Positions 22,280 to 31,163 of a DNA stretch of 40,482 bases are shown piece after piece. The position numbers and the translations under genes are program-made. The DNA comes from a virus. Numbering within the stretch: position 1 is the first letter of the stretch; each line of letters starts with the position of its first letter. The stretch covers positions 1-40,482 of the IMG/VR virus record IMGVR_UViG_3300009373_000018. The stretch is one strand, 5' to 3'. A model generated the notes under the pieces. That model had not been told where the DNA came from. It did no database searches and was given only the letters and a program-made list of their open reading frames with translations.

Positions 22280-23218
22280 ATGCGAGAATTCGCCTTACAA
22301 CCTTTTCCATCTGATCCTGAGCTGCTCGCAATAGCGATCGCTTATAAAAACGCCAGGTTTATTGCCGATCAGGTGATGCCTCGAGTCCCTGTTCCCAAAC
22401 AGGAGTTTAAATACTGGACCTGGCCAAAGGGAGAATATTTCACCATTCCTAAGACGTTGGTAGGCCGTAAAGGCCAACCTAACAAGGTGGAATTCTCTGC
22501 CACGGAAGCCACGGCCTCTTGTTTAGGATATGGCCTGGCTGATGACATTCCCAATGATGATCTGGAAAACGCTCCGGACAATTTCAACATCATTGGCCAT
22601 GCAGTTGAGAGCATTGCGGATTTAGTGGCTCTGGATCGTGAAAAACGCGTTGCGGATCTCGTATTTGCAGCTGGTCAATATGCTTCCGGAAACAAGACTC
22701 AGCTATCTGGGACCAGTCAGTGGAGCGATTATACCAATTCAACGCCGATCATTGATATTTCGACCGGCCTGGATGCCTGTATCATGAGACCAAATGTGAT
22801 GGTCATTGGCCGTCTTGCTTGGTCAAAACTTGCTGGTCATCCGGATATCATGAAAGCTGTAAACCGAACGGCCGGAGACACCGGTATTGCGCGGCGCCAG
22901 GATGTTGCAGCTCTCTTTGAGCTTGAGGAGATCCTGGTAGGTGAGGCTTTTTATAATACAGCCAAAAAAGGTCAGACTGTTTCTCTGTCACGTTTATGGG
23001 GTAAACACGCTTCATTGATTCTCCGCGATCAACTGGCCGACACACGTGGCCGGATCACCTTTGGATATACTGCTCAATGGGGATCCAAAGTGGCTCGACA
23101 GGATCCGGATAAAAATATCGGCCTCAGAGGTGGAGTAACAGTTGTTAGTGGTGAATATGTTAAAGAGGCCATCACAGCCAATGATATGGGATATTTTGTC
23201 CAAGACGCTGTTGCCTAA
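22280..23218 (+). CDS. Major capsid protein
   Basis: A 312-residue protein with the layout of HK97-fold capsids of Mu-like hybrid phages: LQPFPSDPELLAIAIAYKN, IADQVMPRVPVPKQEF near the N-terminus, then the helix of NIIGHAVESIADLVALDRE, PNVMVIGRLAWSKLAGHPD in the P domain, and WGSKVARQDPDKNIGLRGG near the end. It lies after protease/scaffold and decoration genes, before the head-completion genes. RBS GAAGGAG is good. GATC occurs twelve times in 22301-23220, about three times the chance rate. Confidence 0.9.
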   Translation: MREFALQPFPSDPELLAIAIAYKNARFIADQVMPRVPVPKQEFKYWTWPKGEYFTIPKTLVGRKGQPNKVEFSATEATASCLGYGLADDIPNDDLENAPDNFNIIGHAVESIADLVALDREKRVADLVFAAGQYASGNKTQLSGTSQWSDYTNSTPIIDISTGLDACIMRPNVMVIGRLAWSKLAGHPDIMKAVNRTAGDTGIARRQDVAALFELEEILVGEAFYNTAKKGQTVSLSRLWGKHASLILRDQLADTRGRITFGYTAQWGSKVARQDPDKNIGLRGGVTVVSGEYVKEAITANDMGYFVQDAVA

Positions 23219-23239
23219 TCTTGAAAGGAGAAATATAGG

Positions 23240-23611
23240 ATGCCAAGATATAAGGTCAAATCGCCATTAAAGCATGATGGTAAGATCTATGAAGTTGGAG
23301 TTGAGACTGATCTTCCTGCAGATGTGGGGAAATACCTTGTAAGCTGTGGAACCGTTGAGAGAGTTACCTCTAAATCGAAACCGGAAACAGAGCCAGAAAC
23401 GGTATCAGAGGAGAGTCTGGAGCCTCAGCCTGAGCCGGAGACAGAAACCGAGGAAAGTGATCATTCAGATTACGTTCTGGATTATGGGAAACACGAAGGG
23501 AAACGGCTTTCGGAGCTTGATGATAAGTATTTAAGGTACCTGTCCAGGTCTGGTAAAACTGAAGAGTTAATGGCTATGGCAAAAGCGGAGCTCGCGTCCA
23601 GAACTGAATAA
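23240..23611 (+). CDS. Head-region protein with DUF3820-like C-terminal domain
   Basis: A 123-residue two-part protein. Residues 1-40 (YKVKSPLKHDGKIYEVG, DLPADVGKYLVSCGTVERV) resemble a small module common downstream of phage capsid genes. An acidic Glu/Pro/Thr-rich linker (45-75) follows. Residues 78-115 (DYVLDYGKHEGKRLSELDDKYLRYLSR) match the DUF3820 fold (YGKYKGxxLxEL-P-DYLxWL), more often found in nuclease C-termini. A repeated fusion to a head protein would be unusual. Role probably in head completion; nucleic-acid binding by the C-terminal part is possible. Confidence 0.7.
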   Translation: MPRYKVKSPLKHDGKIYEVGVETDLPADVGKYLVSCGTVERVTSKSKPETEPETVSEESLEPQPEPETETEESDHSDYVLDYGKHEGKRLSELDDKYLRYLSRSGKTEELMAMAKAELASRTE

Positions 23612-23617
23612 TGAGAG

Positions 23618-24082
23618 ATGTCATATTGCACGGAAGCGGATATCAAAAGTCTTTTAATTCCAGAGACTATCCTGGCTCAATTAACCGATGATTCAGCCGG
23701 AACAACAGTTGACTCCGCTAAGGTTACCGATGCCATCACCAAAGCCGATGCTTTAATCGATGGATCTCTGAGATATAAGTACTCCGGCGAACTTCCACTC
23801 TCTCCCATCCCTGAACTTATCGAATCCCTTTCAATTGCTATTGCCGCATACTATCTGTACCGCCGGCGCCATGATCATGAAGGGATTCCGGAACCAATTA
23901 CTGAGGGATATAAAGATGCCAAGGAAACTCTGAAATTAATCAGAAAAGGAGAACTGGATCCTGGTATCCTGGCAGCCGGCACGAATGTTGGCCAGAGCTA
24001 TAGAACCAATAAAGTGGCTGCTGATCGAATTTTTGATGAGGATAAAATGGACAATTTTTACAGTGGCCCTGATACAGACTAA
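23618..24082 (+). CDS. Head-tail connector protein (DUF1320, Mu gp36-like)
   Basis: A 154-residue protein beginning MSYCTEADIKSLLIPETILAQL, then AKVTDAITKADALIDGSLRYKYS and PELIESLSIAIAAYYLYRRRHDHEGIPE. These are the family hallmarks of DUF1320 connector proteins, which attach to the portal. A single ATG overlap with the next gene shows translational coupling. Confidence 0.88.
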   Translation: MSYCTEADIKSLLIPETILAQLTDDSAGTTVDSAKVTDAITKADALIDGSLRYKYSGELPLSPIPELIESLSIAIAAYYLYRRRHDHEGIPEPITEGYKDAKETLKLIRKGELDPGILAAGTNVGQSYRTNKVAADRIFDEDKMDNFYSGPDTD

Positions 24083-24498
24083 TGACGGTAAAAGATATTG
24101 AAGACTCTATTGTCACAAAACTTTCGACAGATATCACCGATTGGAGGGTGGAACGCTGTCCTGAAGAACCTGAGAAATATGAATTTGTACATCCTAAAGG
24201 TGCGATCTTAGTTGCGTATGAGGGTAGTGAATATGAAGATCCGAAAGCTAATGCTCCAACAGCGATTAAACAGAATCGGACAATTACTATCGCCCTTCGA
24301 CTTATTCATAAGAATCTTTTCATACATCATGGAATATATTCAAAACTTGATGAAATCAAAACGTCCCTCACAGGTCATCAGGTGGATCCTGGATATAGTA
24401 AGATGTATCCAGTCAGCGATTCTTTTTTGGCTAAGACTGAAGGATGTTGGCATTGGATTTTCATTTGGGCCTTTGACGGCGAGGAATTCAATGAATAA
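24082..24498 (+). CDS. Mu gp37-like tail terminator/neck protein
   Basis: A 138-residue protein with the gp37 family pattern: KDIEDSIVTKLSTDITDWRVERCPEEPEKY, GAILVAYEGSEYEDP, then TITIALRLIHKNL and LAKTEGCWHWIFIWAFDGEEF. These proteins end the tail tube or join it to the head. The gene overlaps the connector gene by one base and precedes the tail-tube paralogues. Confidence 0.82.
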   Translation: MTVKDIEDSIVTKLSTDITDWRVERCPEEPEKYEFVHPKGAILVAYEGSEYEDPKANAPTAIKQNRTITIALRLIHKNLFIHHGIYSKLDEIKTSLTGHQVDPGYSKMYPVSDSFLAKTEGCWHWIFIWAFDGEEFNE

Positions 24499-24513
24499 CA
24501 AGGAGTTTTTATT

Positions 24514-24930
24514 ATGAGTATTACTCGTACAAAAGTTATGTATGGGCCTTTCAATCTAACTATGACTGGCGGGACAGGATTTTCTATTAGTGGTTTAATG
24601 AAAGACAGGGTTGTAATGAATGCGGAGATGAAGAGGGGAAATAGAGTCCTGGAGGATGCCACGGAACAGAATTGGGAAGCAGGACGGGTTATGACTTTGG
24701 AAATTACCATTGATGAAGTCAATACAGCCGATCTGGCCCTTATCGAAGCCTGCACAGCTTTAACAATCTTATTCACCAAGCCGAATAAAACTCTCACAGT
24801 CGCAGCTGCAGTAGCAGACACATCAACTCTGGCTATTTTCGCCGATGTCGTAGATGGAAAAACGAAAATCACAGTTATTAAGACTGCAAAGATCGGTTCG
24901 GCGTGGACTGATGTATTTACATATGCCTAA
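24514..24930 (+). CDS. Tail-tube-like protein 1
   Basis: A 138-residue beta-rich protein: MSITRTKVMYGPFNLTMTGG, EMKRGNRVLEDATEQNWEAGRVMTLEITI and ALTILFTKPNKTLTV. It is paralogous to the next gene (shared xxKVxYGPFxL, GxRxLxD-xxxxWEEGR-xxxEIT and TKxxKTxTI). Position after the neck proteins and an all-beta look suggest a tail tube subunit. RBS AAGGAG. I do not recognise a named family. Confidence 0.62.
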   Translation: MSITRTKVMYGPFNLTMTGGTGFSISGLMKDRVVMNAEMKRGNRVLEDATEQNWEAGRVMTLEITIDEVNTADLALIEACTALTILFTKPNKTLTVAAAVADTSTLAIFADVVDGKTKITVIKTAKIGSAWTDVFTYA

Positions 24931-24946
24931 TTAAGGAGATTTTGAT

Positions 24947-25372
24947 ATGGGACTTACAGCATCAAAAGTTCTTTATGGACCATTTGATTTGGACTGCCTA
25001 GTTGCCGGTACTCCGGATGTTAGTCAGTATGCACGAACCGGATTAAAGGAGGATTCCGTTGCCTTCAATGGTGAAACATTTGAAGGTGAGGAAAGATTGG
25101 GTGATGGATCCAAAGTCTATTGGGAAGAAGGTCGTGAGTTGGTGATTGAAATAACACTATCAGAATTGGATCCCACAGCTACTACTGGAGATCTCAAAAA
25201 GATCGAGGATGCCGATAAGATCACCCTGGCTTTCACTAAATCTAGTAAGACCATTACGATTACGGATCTTGATAATATCATTGCCAGCATCGATGGTCTC
25301 AAGACCAAGATTATTGCTAAAAAGTCTAAGCCGTTGGCCGATGAATGGTCATCCATTTTTAGTATAGCGTAA
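24947..25372 (+). CDS. Tail-tube-like protein 2 (paralogue)
   Basis: A 141-residue protein with the same layout as its upstream neighbour: GLTASKVLYGPFDLDC, EGEERLGDGSKVYWEEGRELVIEITLSEL, ITLAFTKSSKTITI. An insertion (PDVSQYARTG) sits near residue 25. The pair probably arose by tandem duplication; one copy may form the tube and the other a cap or decoration. RBS AAGGAG is good. Confidence 0.62.
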   Translation: MGLTASKVLYGPFDLDCLVAGTPDVSQYARTGLKEDSVAFNGETFEGEERLGDGSKVYWEEGRELVIEITLSELDPTATTGDLKKIEDADKITLAFTKSSKTITITDLDNIIASIDGLKTKIIAKKSKPLADEWSSIFSIA

Positions 25373-25382
25373 GGGGGCGGAC

Positions 25383-25556
25383 ATGAGTAAAAAGAAACTT
25401 GTGAAAATGGTGAAACCAGATGGCTCAAGGATCTTGGTGCATCCAGAGGATGTGGATCATCGCAAAACACTCGGATGGAAGATTTGGGAGGATTGGAAAA
25501 AAGAACAGGCGGAAAAGAAAGGCTCGAATGAAGGAAAAGATAAAAAAACATCTTGA
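25383..25556 (+). CDS. 57-residue basic protein
   Basis: A short gene, MSKKKLVKMVKPDGSRILVHP to EGKDKKTS, with GGGGGCG four bases before the ATG. The PDGSRILVHPEDVDHRKTLGWK stretch resembles small phage proteins found near tail or lysis genes. Its end overlaps the membrane-protein gene by 29 bases. Function unknown. Confidence 0.6.
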   Translation: MSKKKLVKMVKPDGSRILVHPEDVDHRKTLGWKIWEDWKKEQAEKKGSNEGKDKKTS

Positions 25557-25866
25557 AAATCCACTCTCGCGCCTTTTGTGGCAAGCCATAGTGATCATAT
25601 TCATGGCCGGTGTCATTTGGGCTACCATGACGGGTCGGATTACGAGAAACAGTGATGATCTACAGATCCATAATGGTGACACTACAGTCCACATGAACCT
25701 AGAAGAAAAGCAAGACTTCATATTGACTAAGGAGAGATCTAAAAGGAATGAAACAGCGATTGAGAAACTCCAGGGAGAGATGAAACAGGAGATCAAGGAA
25801 GTTCGCCAGGAACTCCGATATGGATTTGAGGACCTCAAGGATTTCATTAAAAATGGAGGAAACTAA
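25528..25866 (+). CDS. Membrane-anchored coiled-coil protein, possible lysis accessory
   Basis: About 112 residues from the ATG at 25528; the longer frame starting at 25420 lies over the previous gene and lacks a good site. It has one transmembrane helix (residues 14-34, LLWQAIVIIFMAGVIWATMTG) followed by a long heptad helix (EKQDFILTKERSKRNETAIEKLQGEMKQEIKEVRQELR). The topology resembles an inner-membrane spanin or holin accessory, and a holin-like gene follows three bases later. No lipoprotein partner was found. Confidence 0.6.
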   Translation: MKEKIKKHLENPLSRLLWQAIVIIFMAGVIWATMTGRITRNSDDLQIHNGDTTVHMNLEEKQDFILTKERSKRNETAIEKLQGEMKQEIKEVRQELRYGFEDLKDFIKNGGN

Positions 25867-25869
25867 GAC

Positions 25870-26100
25870 ATGGTAAAACTTATCAACAACTTAGTTGGAT
25901 TGTTTGTGGGCGAAAACAGCAAAAAACGTCAGATTGGGATATTCCTGGCGTTTCTATTCTCTGGCCTATACTGGGCTGATGTGATCACACTTGAGTTATA
26001 TGAAGCGATCATACCCTTTGTGATTCTATGGACGGGGGCTGCATTCAGCGCTAGGCTCACCAAGTTGAGCAATACTGTAAAACAGGCCAAAAGACTTTGA
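25870..26100 (+). CDS. Holin-like protein
   Basis: A 76-residue protein with two hydrophobic segments (about 22-38, IGIFLAFLFSGLYWADV, and 44-60, AIIPFVILWTGAAFSAR), a polar N-terminus and a basic C-terminus (QAKRL). Small size and two segments fit a class II-type holin. It sits with the membrane-anchored coiled-coil gene and upstream of the M15 lysin (33081), which is separated by 7 kb of tail-fibre genes. Confidence 0.68.
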   Translation: MVKLINNLVGLFVGENSKKRQIGIFLAFLFSGLYWADVITLELYEAIIPFVILWTGAAFSARLTKLSNTVKQAKRL

Positions 26101-26117
26101 TAAGATGAAGATAAAGG

Positions 26118-28676
26118 ATGGCGGACAAATACACTTCAATATACGATGGTCCGGAGATTGATTCCAGGCTCGGAGAAGGAAAGACATCTTATGATGAGAC
26201 TGTTCAATTTCGTGGTGATGTAGCTCCAAGTAATTCCCCTGTTTATTCCTCCATATCTAGCGTTATCCAGGACGACGGATCCGCGAAAATCACAATCCAG
26301 TGGACCTACACGCAGGGAACCAATAAGGCGCACGGATTCATAGTCCGGTATTCGCACGGATCTGCCTCCGGTCAAACCGTCAATTCTGCCTCCGCCGGGG
26401 AGAAGCGGGATTCCACAACAAGAAAATTCGAGATCATTATTCCGTCTCATCACTATATCTCGCTTGGTGTCTCAGCCTATTATTCCTCGAGGCTTAAGAC
26501 AATTGAGACATCCATAATAACACATACCAATTGGACTGATTATCAGCCTTTTTCGCTCATAAGATTTGGTTCTGATGTAAAGATATTCGGCAAAAATGAC
26601 GATCTTGGGACTATCCATGATAATCAGTTCGAGTCTAAGGAAGAACTCATTGAAGCGGGAATTGAAGGTTTTCTTGCGACATTCTCCAATGAAGACAATG
26701 AGAGTCGGAATGGATCAAACATAGGAAATGATACACGTAATGATGCAAAGGCAAAGGAAGCCCACACTGGAACATCTAAGTATCGTCAGGAATTTGCCCC
26801 TGATCCACCGACAAATTATCAAGCAGGATCAGTCACGGTCAATGATGATCAGAGTATAAACATTCCGTTAACTTGGGATCTCCCAGAGGATAAAATTGAT
26901 GGCTTCACATTCCGTTATGCGGTTGGTGCTGATGATACCGTTGTGATAGACGAAAATAGTCCTACGCTCAAATTATCCGCGCATCAAACAGGACACGTTT
27001 TAGAGGGTATTTGTGAAGGCAAATATATTAAGACTTCACTCAAAGCCTATATCACCACAAATCTCGGACTTCTCTATTCATCTGCTGTAACTGTTAATAT
27101 AGACAGGACCGCAGAAAGCGTAGAATTTGGCGAGACTACACTTCCAGCTAATACATTGATGGAAACCGGGGGTCTTATCAAAAGAAGAGATGCGGGCGGA
27201 ATAGACGCGGATGCGTTACCTGAAAGCGCAACAAAGAAATGGGCAAGCGAAACAGGAGCAGACATTACTGGTGATCATACGGCGGATGATACGTCCAAAG
27301 TATCGGGGAGAGCTGCGGGGACTGTAAAAGATGAAGCAATCGCCGGTAAAGCAGCAAAGGATAAGATCGATGCTGATGTTGGTGCAAACACATTAGAAGA
27401 TACAATAGGATCACAAGCTAAAGTTGATGCTCGTTTATCGTCAACAGAGAAAACAAGGCTCAACAATGGTATGAGTCCAGACAATCTAAAGAATTTGGAG
27501 AATGCAGACGTAAGCATTAACGCAAATGGCACTTTAACGGGAGCTGGTGGTGGTCAAGTGACACCTGCGGGAATAGGCGCAGAAACGCCCGCAGGGGCAC
27601 AAAGCAAAGTGGATACACGTCTTAGTTCAACAGAAAAGACGCGTCTTAATAACGGCATGAGCCCTGATAACTTGAAAAATCTTGAGAACGCAGACGTTTC
27701 CATCAATGCCAACGGAACATTATCAGGCGCGGGGGGAGGACAAGTTACACCAGGGGGAATTGGGGCTGAAACACCTTCTGGGGCACAAACAAAGGTAGAC
27801 ACCAGGTTATCTTCAGCAGAAAAAACCAATCTTGACAATGGTTATAATCCATCAGGAGCAAAAAATCTTGAAAATGCTGACATTCTTGTTTCAGATGGTG
27901 AACTAGACGATGTTTTTGACAAAGAGGGAGATCAATATCAAGTTAAATCTGATGTAGGTGTGCAGAGCAAAATTCAAACAATGAAGCAGATAAATGATCG
28001 TGGATTTGAATCTCGAGAAGAGCTTGACGAAGCCAGCCAGGAGGGATTTATGGTCACGTTTGCTGGTGAGAGGAACGGAGCGAAGGCAGGATCTAATATC
28101 GGACACGTACCCGAGAAGATCGAGTCCCAGGACGTAAGAATTGGCCCGTCTAAGACCATAAAGGACGTCATCGGAGTCAAGCCCGTAAAAAGAGGGTCTG
28201 CCCTTTCACGAATATGCGGGTTGTTGAGCGGTGCTGGAATTGGGGATGCCGTAAAACAGAACATTATCTGGGTTCACAGTTCCGTCGCTACCGGGTATGG
28301 ACAGGAAGCGAGCGTTGCAACCATTTCCGAAAATGCGTCCACTTATAAAAATAAGGTCCGAGCACCCTACTTCCACGACGACGACAATAAAAAATTGACA
28401 TTACAGGTATTCGTCTACTTGGAGGACTCGTCCGACACCGCAACGATAAAACTTGAACTTTACGAAATAAGCTCTGGAAGTCCGTCTCTGCTTACATCAG
28501 ACGAAGGAAGCGTTACCGGTCAGAGCTGGACGTTAACAAGACTGAGCATAGAGTTGACCCCAGGGTTAGAAATGACTACGCAAAAAACGTATGAACTGCG
28601 GATTTACTTAAAAATTAGTGGAGTAGAGTGGGTCTCACTCTATTACAGTGTGATCTTTGCTGAGGGTAGTGAATAG
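26118..28676 (+). CDS. Large tail-fibre protein with internal repeats
   Basis: An 852-residue fibre. It starts MADKYTSIYDGPEIDSRLG, then has two Fn3-like beta segments (ITIQWTYTQGTNKAHGFIVRYSHG and IPLTWDLPEDKIDGFTFRYAVG). The central part carries a 60-residue repeat with RLSSTEKTRLNNGMSPDNL, ENADVSINANGTL and GAGGGQV, seen in two almost identical copies and one degenerate copy (about residues 435-600). The C-terminal 150 residues (VKQNIIWVHSSVATGYG onward) form a new beta domain, perhaps receptor-binding. The two good repeats differ at most synonymous sites. Confidence 0.75.
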   Translation: MADKYTSIYDGPEIDSRLGEGKTSYDETVQFRGDVAPSNSPVYSSISSVIQDDGSAKITIQWTYTQGTNKAHGFIVRYSHGSASGQTVNSASAGEKRDSTTRKFEIIIPSHHYISLGVSAYYSSRLKTIETSIITHTNWTDYQPFSLIRFGSDVKIFGKNDDLGTIHDNQFESKEELIEAGIEGFLATFSNEDNESRNGSNIGNDTRNDAKAKEAHTGTSKYRQEFAPDPPTNYQAGSVTVNDDQSINIPLTWDLPEDKIDGFTFRYAVGADDTVVIDENSPTLKLSAHQTGHVLEGICEGKYIKTSLKAYITTNLGLLYSSAVTVNIDRTAESVEFGETTLPANTLMETGGLIKRRDAGGIDADALPESATKKWASETGADITGDHTADDTSKVSGRAAGTVKDEAIAGKAAKDKIDADVGANTLEDTIGSQAKVDARLSSTEKTRLNNGMSPDNLKNLENADVSINANGTLTGAGGGQVTPAGIGAETPAGAQSKVDTRLSSTEKTRLNNGMSPDNLKNLENADVSINANGTLSGAGGGQVTPGGIGAETPSGAQTKVDTRLSSAEKTNLDNGYNPSGAKNLENADILVSDGELDDVFDKEGDQYQVKSDVGVQSKIQTMKQINDRGFESREELDEASQEGFMVTFAGERNGAKAGSNIGHVPEKIESQDVRIGPSKTIKDVIGVKPVKRGSALSRICGLLSGAGIGDAVKQNIIWVHSSVATGYGQEASVATISENASTYKNKVRAPYFHDDDNKKLTLQVFVYLEDSSDTATIKLELYEISSGSPSLLTSDEGSVTGQSWTLTRLSIELTPGLEMTTQKTYELRIYLKISGVEWVSLYYSVIFAEGSE

Positions 28677-28678
28677 AC

Positions 28679-29446
28679 ATGTCTTTTGAGAGATATTCTA
28701 AAACTATGGGCAACAACTCTAAGGATCTTTTACCGTTTCACGGGCAGAGTTTCAATAAGGGAGTGGGTGGTCAGACTGCCGCCCTGATCCGTCAGGCGGG
28801 GAAACAATTATACATTCCCCAGGATGACTCACTTGTGGGAGCATGGCTCTTTGATGAAGGTAAAGGATTGTTTACGAGGGATCATAGTATTTATAGGAAT
28901 CATGGAACGATTGTTGGTGCAGATTGGGTGGCTGATGGATTGGATTTTGTAGATACAAATAGTGATTATATTAATGTTGATGGGTTTGTTACAGAATCAC
29001 AATATCTAACTGTGAGTGTATGGTTGGCGAGCACACAGTCTGGAATCAATAATCTTCTTGTAGATGGTAATCCTGTTAGATTTATATGTGGGTGGAATAC
29101 AACTACTTCGGGCACGCTCGGTTTATATAGTGGCGGGTGGAAAGAATTTGGTGCCGCACCGAATGATGGTCTATGGCATCACATAATTTGGATGGCAGAT
29201 TATGACAAGGCAAGAATGTATGTTGATGGTTCTTTAGTTGGTACGGAACAGCAAATGACTCCGATTGATTTGAAGTCTGCTACCCAATTTAAAATTGGTT
29301 CAGCTTACGCTGGGGACGAATATTACTTTGATGGTATTATTCATTCCGTCTTTATCTACAACCGAGCCCTCGCCGCCGAAGAAATATCCAATATCTACAA
29401 TGCTGGAATGTATTTAACTCAAGAACATTTGGAGTATGAGATATGA
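28679..29446 (+). CDS. LamG-domain tail protein 1
   Basis: A 255-residue protein. After a 50-residue leader (FERYSKTMGNNSKDLLPFHGQ), one concanavalin A-like/LamG domain spans about 55-240: LVGAWLFDEGKG, LDFVDTNSDYINVDGF, WHHIIWMADYDKARMYVDGSLVG, FKIGSAYAGDEYYFDGII and ALAAEEISNIYNAG. These domains bind carbohydrates and often sit on phage tails. Two bases after the large fibre; likely an adhesin acting on the host surface. Confidence 0.8.
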   Translation: MSFERYSKTMGNNSKDLLPFHGQSFNKGVGGQTAALIRQAGKQLYIPQDDSLVGAWLFDEGKGLFTRDHSIYRNHGTIVGADWVADGLDFVDTNSDYINVDGFVTESQYLTVSVWLASTQSGINNLLVDGNPVRFICGWNTTTSGTLGLYSGGWKEFGAAPNDGLWHHIIWMADYDKARMYVDGSLVGTEQQMTPIDLKSATQFKIGSAYAGDEYYFDGIIHSVFIYNRALAAEEISNIYNAGMYLTQEHLEYEI

Positions 29447-31161
29447 GTTATTCAAGGGATAGAGGATCGATCATTGTCAAACCTTCAATGCTAATCGACG
29501 CAGACGCTTTCAAGATCGGTGGCTCGCCGTTGGTTGTACTACATGATCCTGTCACGGGAGAGCAAGAAATCTTGGGATTTAATCATCCTGCGGTTATTCC
29601 GGGATGTTTCGGCTTATGGGTATTTGATGAAAAGAATACAAGCTTATTGTATGATAAGAGCGAGGAAGGAAATAATCTGACGGGTACAAGTATAAGTGCA
29701 GCATTATATAAAGATACAATATTTGGTGTAGCCTATGATTTCCCGGGGGCAGCAGACTATTTTTCAATAGCTGATAATCCAAGTATTAGTCCGACAAAAC
29801 AGATCACGATTGAGGCTATTGTTAATGCTGATATTACCTCTGGAACACGTTGTATCGTTTATAAACTGAATACTTACGCTCTTTTCATATCTGATAATAT
29901 TTACGGTCAAATCTTTGACGGAGCAGTTGAAAAACGTGCAAATGGAACCACTGCGCTTTCTACAGGGAAGTGGTATCATGTCGCTATGACTTATGACGGT
30001 GTTGTTGTAAAGGTTTTTCTAAATGGCGAAGAAAATGGGTTGCTTAATTATAGTGGAGACATTGATGACACCGCAAATTCATTATTCGTGGGGAAAACTT
30101 CCGGTGCTTCTGGTTATTTTGATGGCAAGATAGCAGCAGTCCGTTGTTGTAGTCGTGCTCTCAAACCCCACGAATTTATGCACCATTGGTATTTTAATAC
30201 TCTTGTTAATGGAAAGTTCAATTCGGATGGGGCAGTTCTATTCGATCCCCAAGTCTCAGCATTCAAGGCTCGCAAGGTTTTCACGGTACAAGCCGATTGG
30301 GACAGTAGGGGACAGATGAAATCAAGCAATATCATTGTAAACAACATTCGTGGTGTACCAGATGAAAGCTTTGTGCCAATGCAGAATGATCCGAGCAAGT
30401 TGATCGTGGGTGGATTGCCACTTGTTGACGATAAGACAGTGGCTTGCTGGATTCTGGACGGTTCAATTAATGAAGACGGAAAGGAAGTTGATCTCGGTGC
30501 GGGCGGTCATCATGCGACAATAAATAATTTGGTAAGTCCCAACGATTATCGCAATACCCGGTTTGGGAGATATTGGGATCTTGGTGGCTCGGAAGACTAC
30601 TTTTCAGTTCCTGATCACGACGACTTTTCATTTGGAGACGGATCAAATGATTCGCCGTTCAGCATTGAAGCACTTATTAAGATGGATGCCGCAAGTCTCT
30701 TTAGAATTATAACTAAAGGTATTTATAATACAGACGCAGAATGGGAGTTTAGTTTAGGTGGCGACAGTAAATTATTTGGTCATATATACGATGAAAGCGT
30801 AGCCTCTTGTTTTATTGGTCGTTCATATCAAACTGCATTGACTTCTTATCAGGGAGAATGGATTCATGTCGTGATGACTTATAACGGTAGTGGAGCATCC
30901 TCGGGGATTAAATTATATCTTGATGGTATTCAAGTTGATAATGCGAACGATGAGACTAATCCCGGGAGTTATGTTGCAATGGAGAATTTGACCCATGATG
31001 TCTGGATTGGAAGATCGGATACAACTTACGCCAACGGTCTGATCGCATTCGTCCGCATTTCTAATGTAGTACGAGAAGCTGATGAAATAGCTCACAATGC
31101 ACAATTGATTCATCGTGCCAACGCTCAATTCCAGGATCTTCTACTTCCGGTGGGGGATTAA
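29443..31161 (+). CDS. LamG-domain tail protein 2 (two domains)
   Basis: A 572-residue protein with two LamG/concanavalin A-like domains. The first spans about 48-245 (GLWVFDEKNTSLLYDKS, WYHVAMTYDGVVVKVFLNGEE, GKTSGASGYFDGKIAAVR). The second spans about 330-560 (VACWILDGSINEDGKEVDL, WIHVVMTYNGSGASSGIKLYLDG, IGRSDTTYANGLIAFVRIS). Between them, KARKVFTVQADWDSRGQMKS is unassigned. The start overlaps the previous stop (ATGA). No GGATCC occurs in the whole block, unlike flanking phage genes. Confidence 0.78.
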   Translation: MSYSRDRGSIIVKPSMLIDADAFKIGGSPLVVLHDPVTGEQEILGFNHPAVIPGCFGLWVFDEKNTSLLYDKSEEGNNLTGTSISAALYKDTIFGVAYDFPGAADYFSIADNPSISPTKQITIEAIVNADITSGTRCIVYKLNTYALFISDNIYGQIFDGAVEKRANGTTALSTGKWYHVAMTYDGVVVKVFLNGEENGLLNYSGDIDDTANSLFVGKTSGASGYFDGKIAAVRCCSRALKPHEFMHHWYFNTLVNGKFNSDGAVLFDPQVSAFKARKVFTVQADWDSRGQMKSSNIIVNNIRGVPDESFVPMQNDPSKLIVGGLPLVDDKTVACWILDGSINEDGKEVDLGAGGHHATINNLVSPNDYRNTRFGRYWDLGGSEDYFSVPDHDDFSFGDGSNDSPFSIEALIKMDAASLFRIITKGIYNTDAEWEFSLGGDSKLFGHIYDESVASCFIGRSYQTALTSYQGEWIHVVMTYNGSGASSGIKLYLDGIQVDNANDETNPGSYVAMENLTHDVWIGRSDTTYANGLIAFVRISNVVREADEIAHNAQLIHRANAQFQDLLLPVGD

Positions 31162-31163
31162 TC

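Noticed and set aside
22333-22342. HIP1-type octamer GCGATCGC as a genome signature
   Set aside because: I noticed only this copy, so it does not support a cyanobacterial-type repeat; the excess is in GGATCC and GATC.
24378-24872. 164-residue minus-strand frame
   Set aside because: It lies antisense over the gp37-like and tail-tube genes, which have good starts and family resemblance; its translation looks like a serine- and valine-rich shadow.
25425-25847. 140-residue minus-strand frame
   Set aside because: Antisense to the lysis-region genes; a serine- and phenylalanine-rich shadow of lysine-rich coding sequence.
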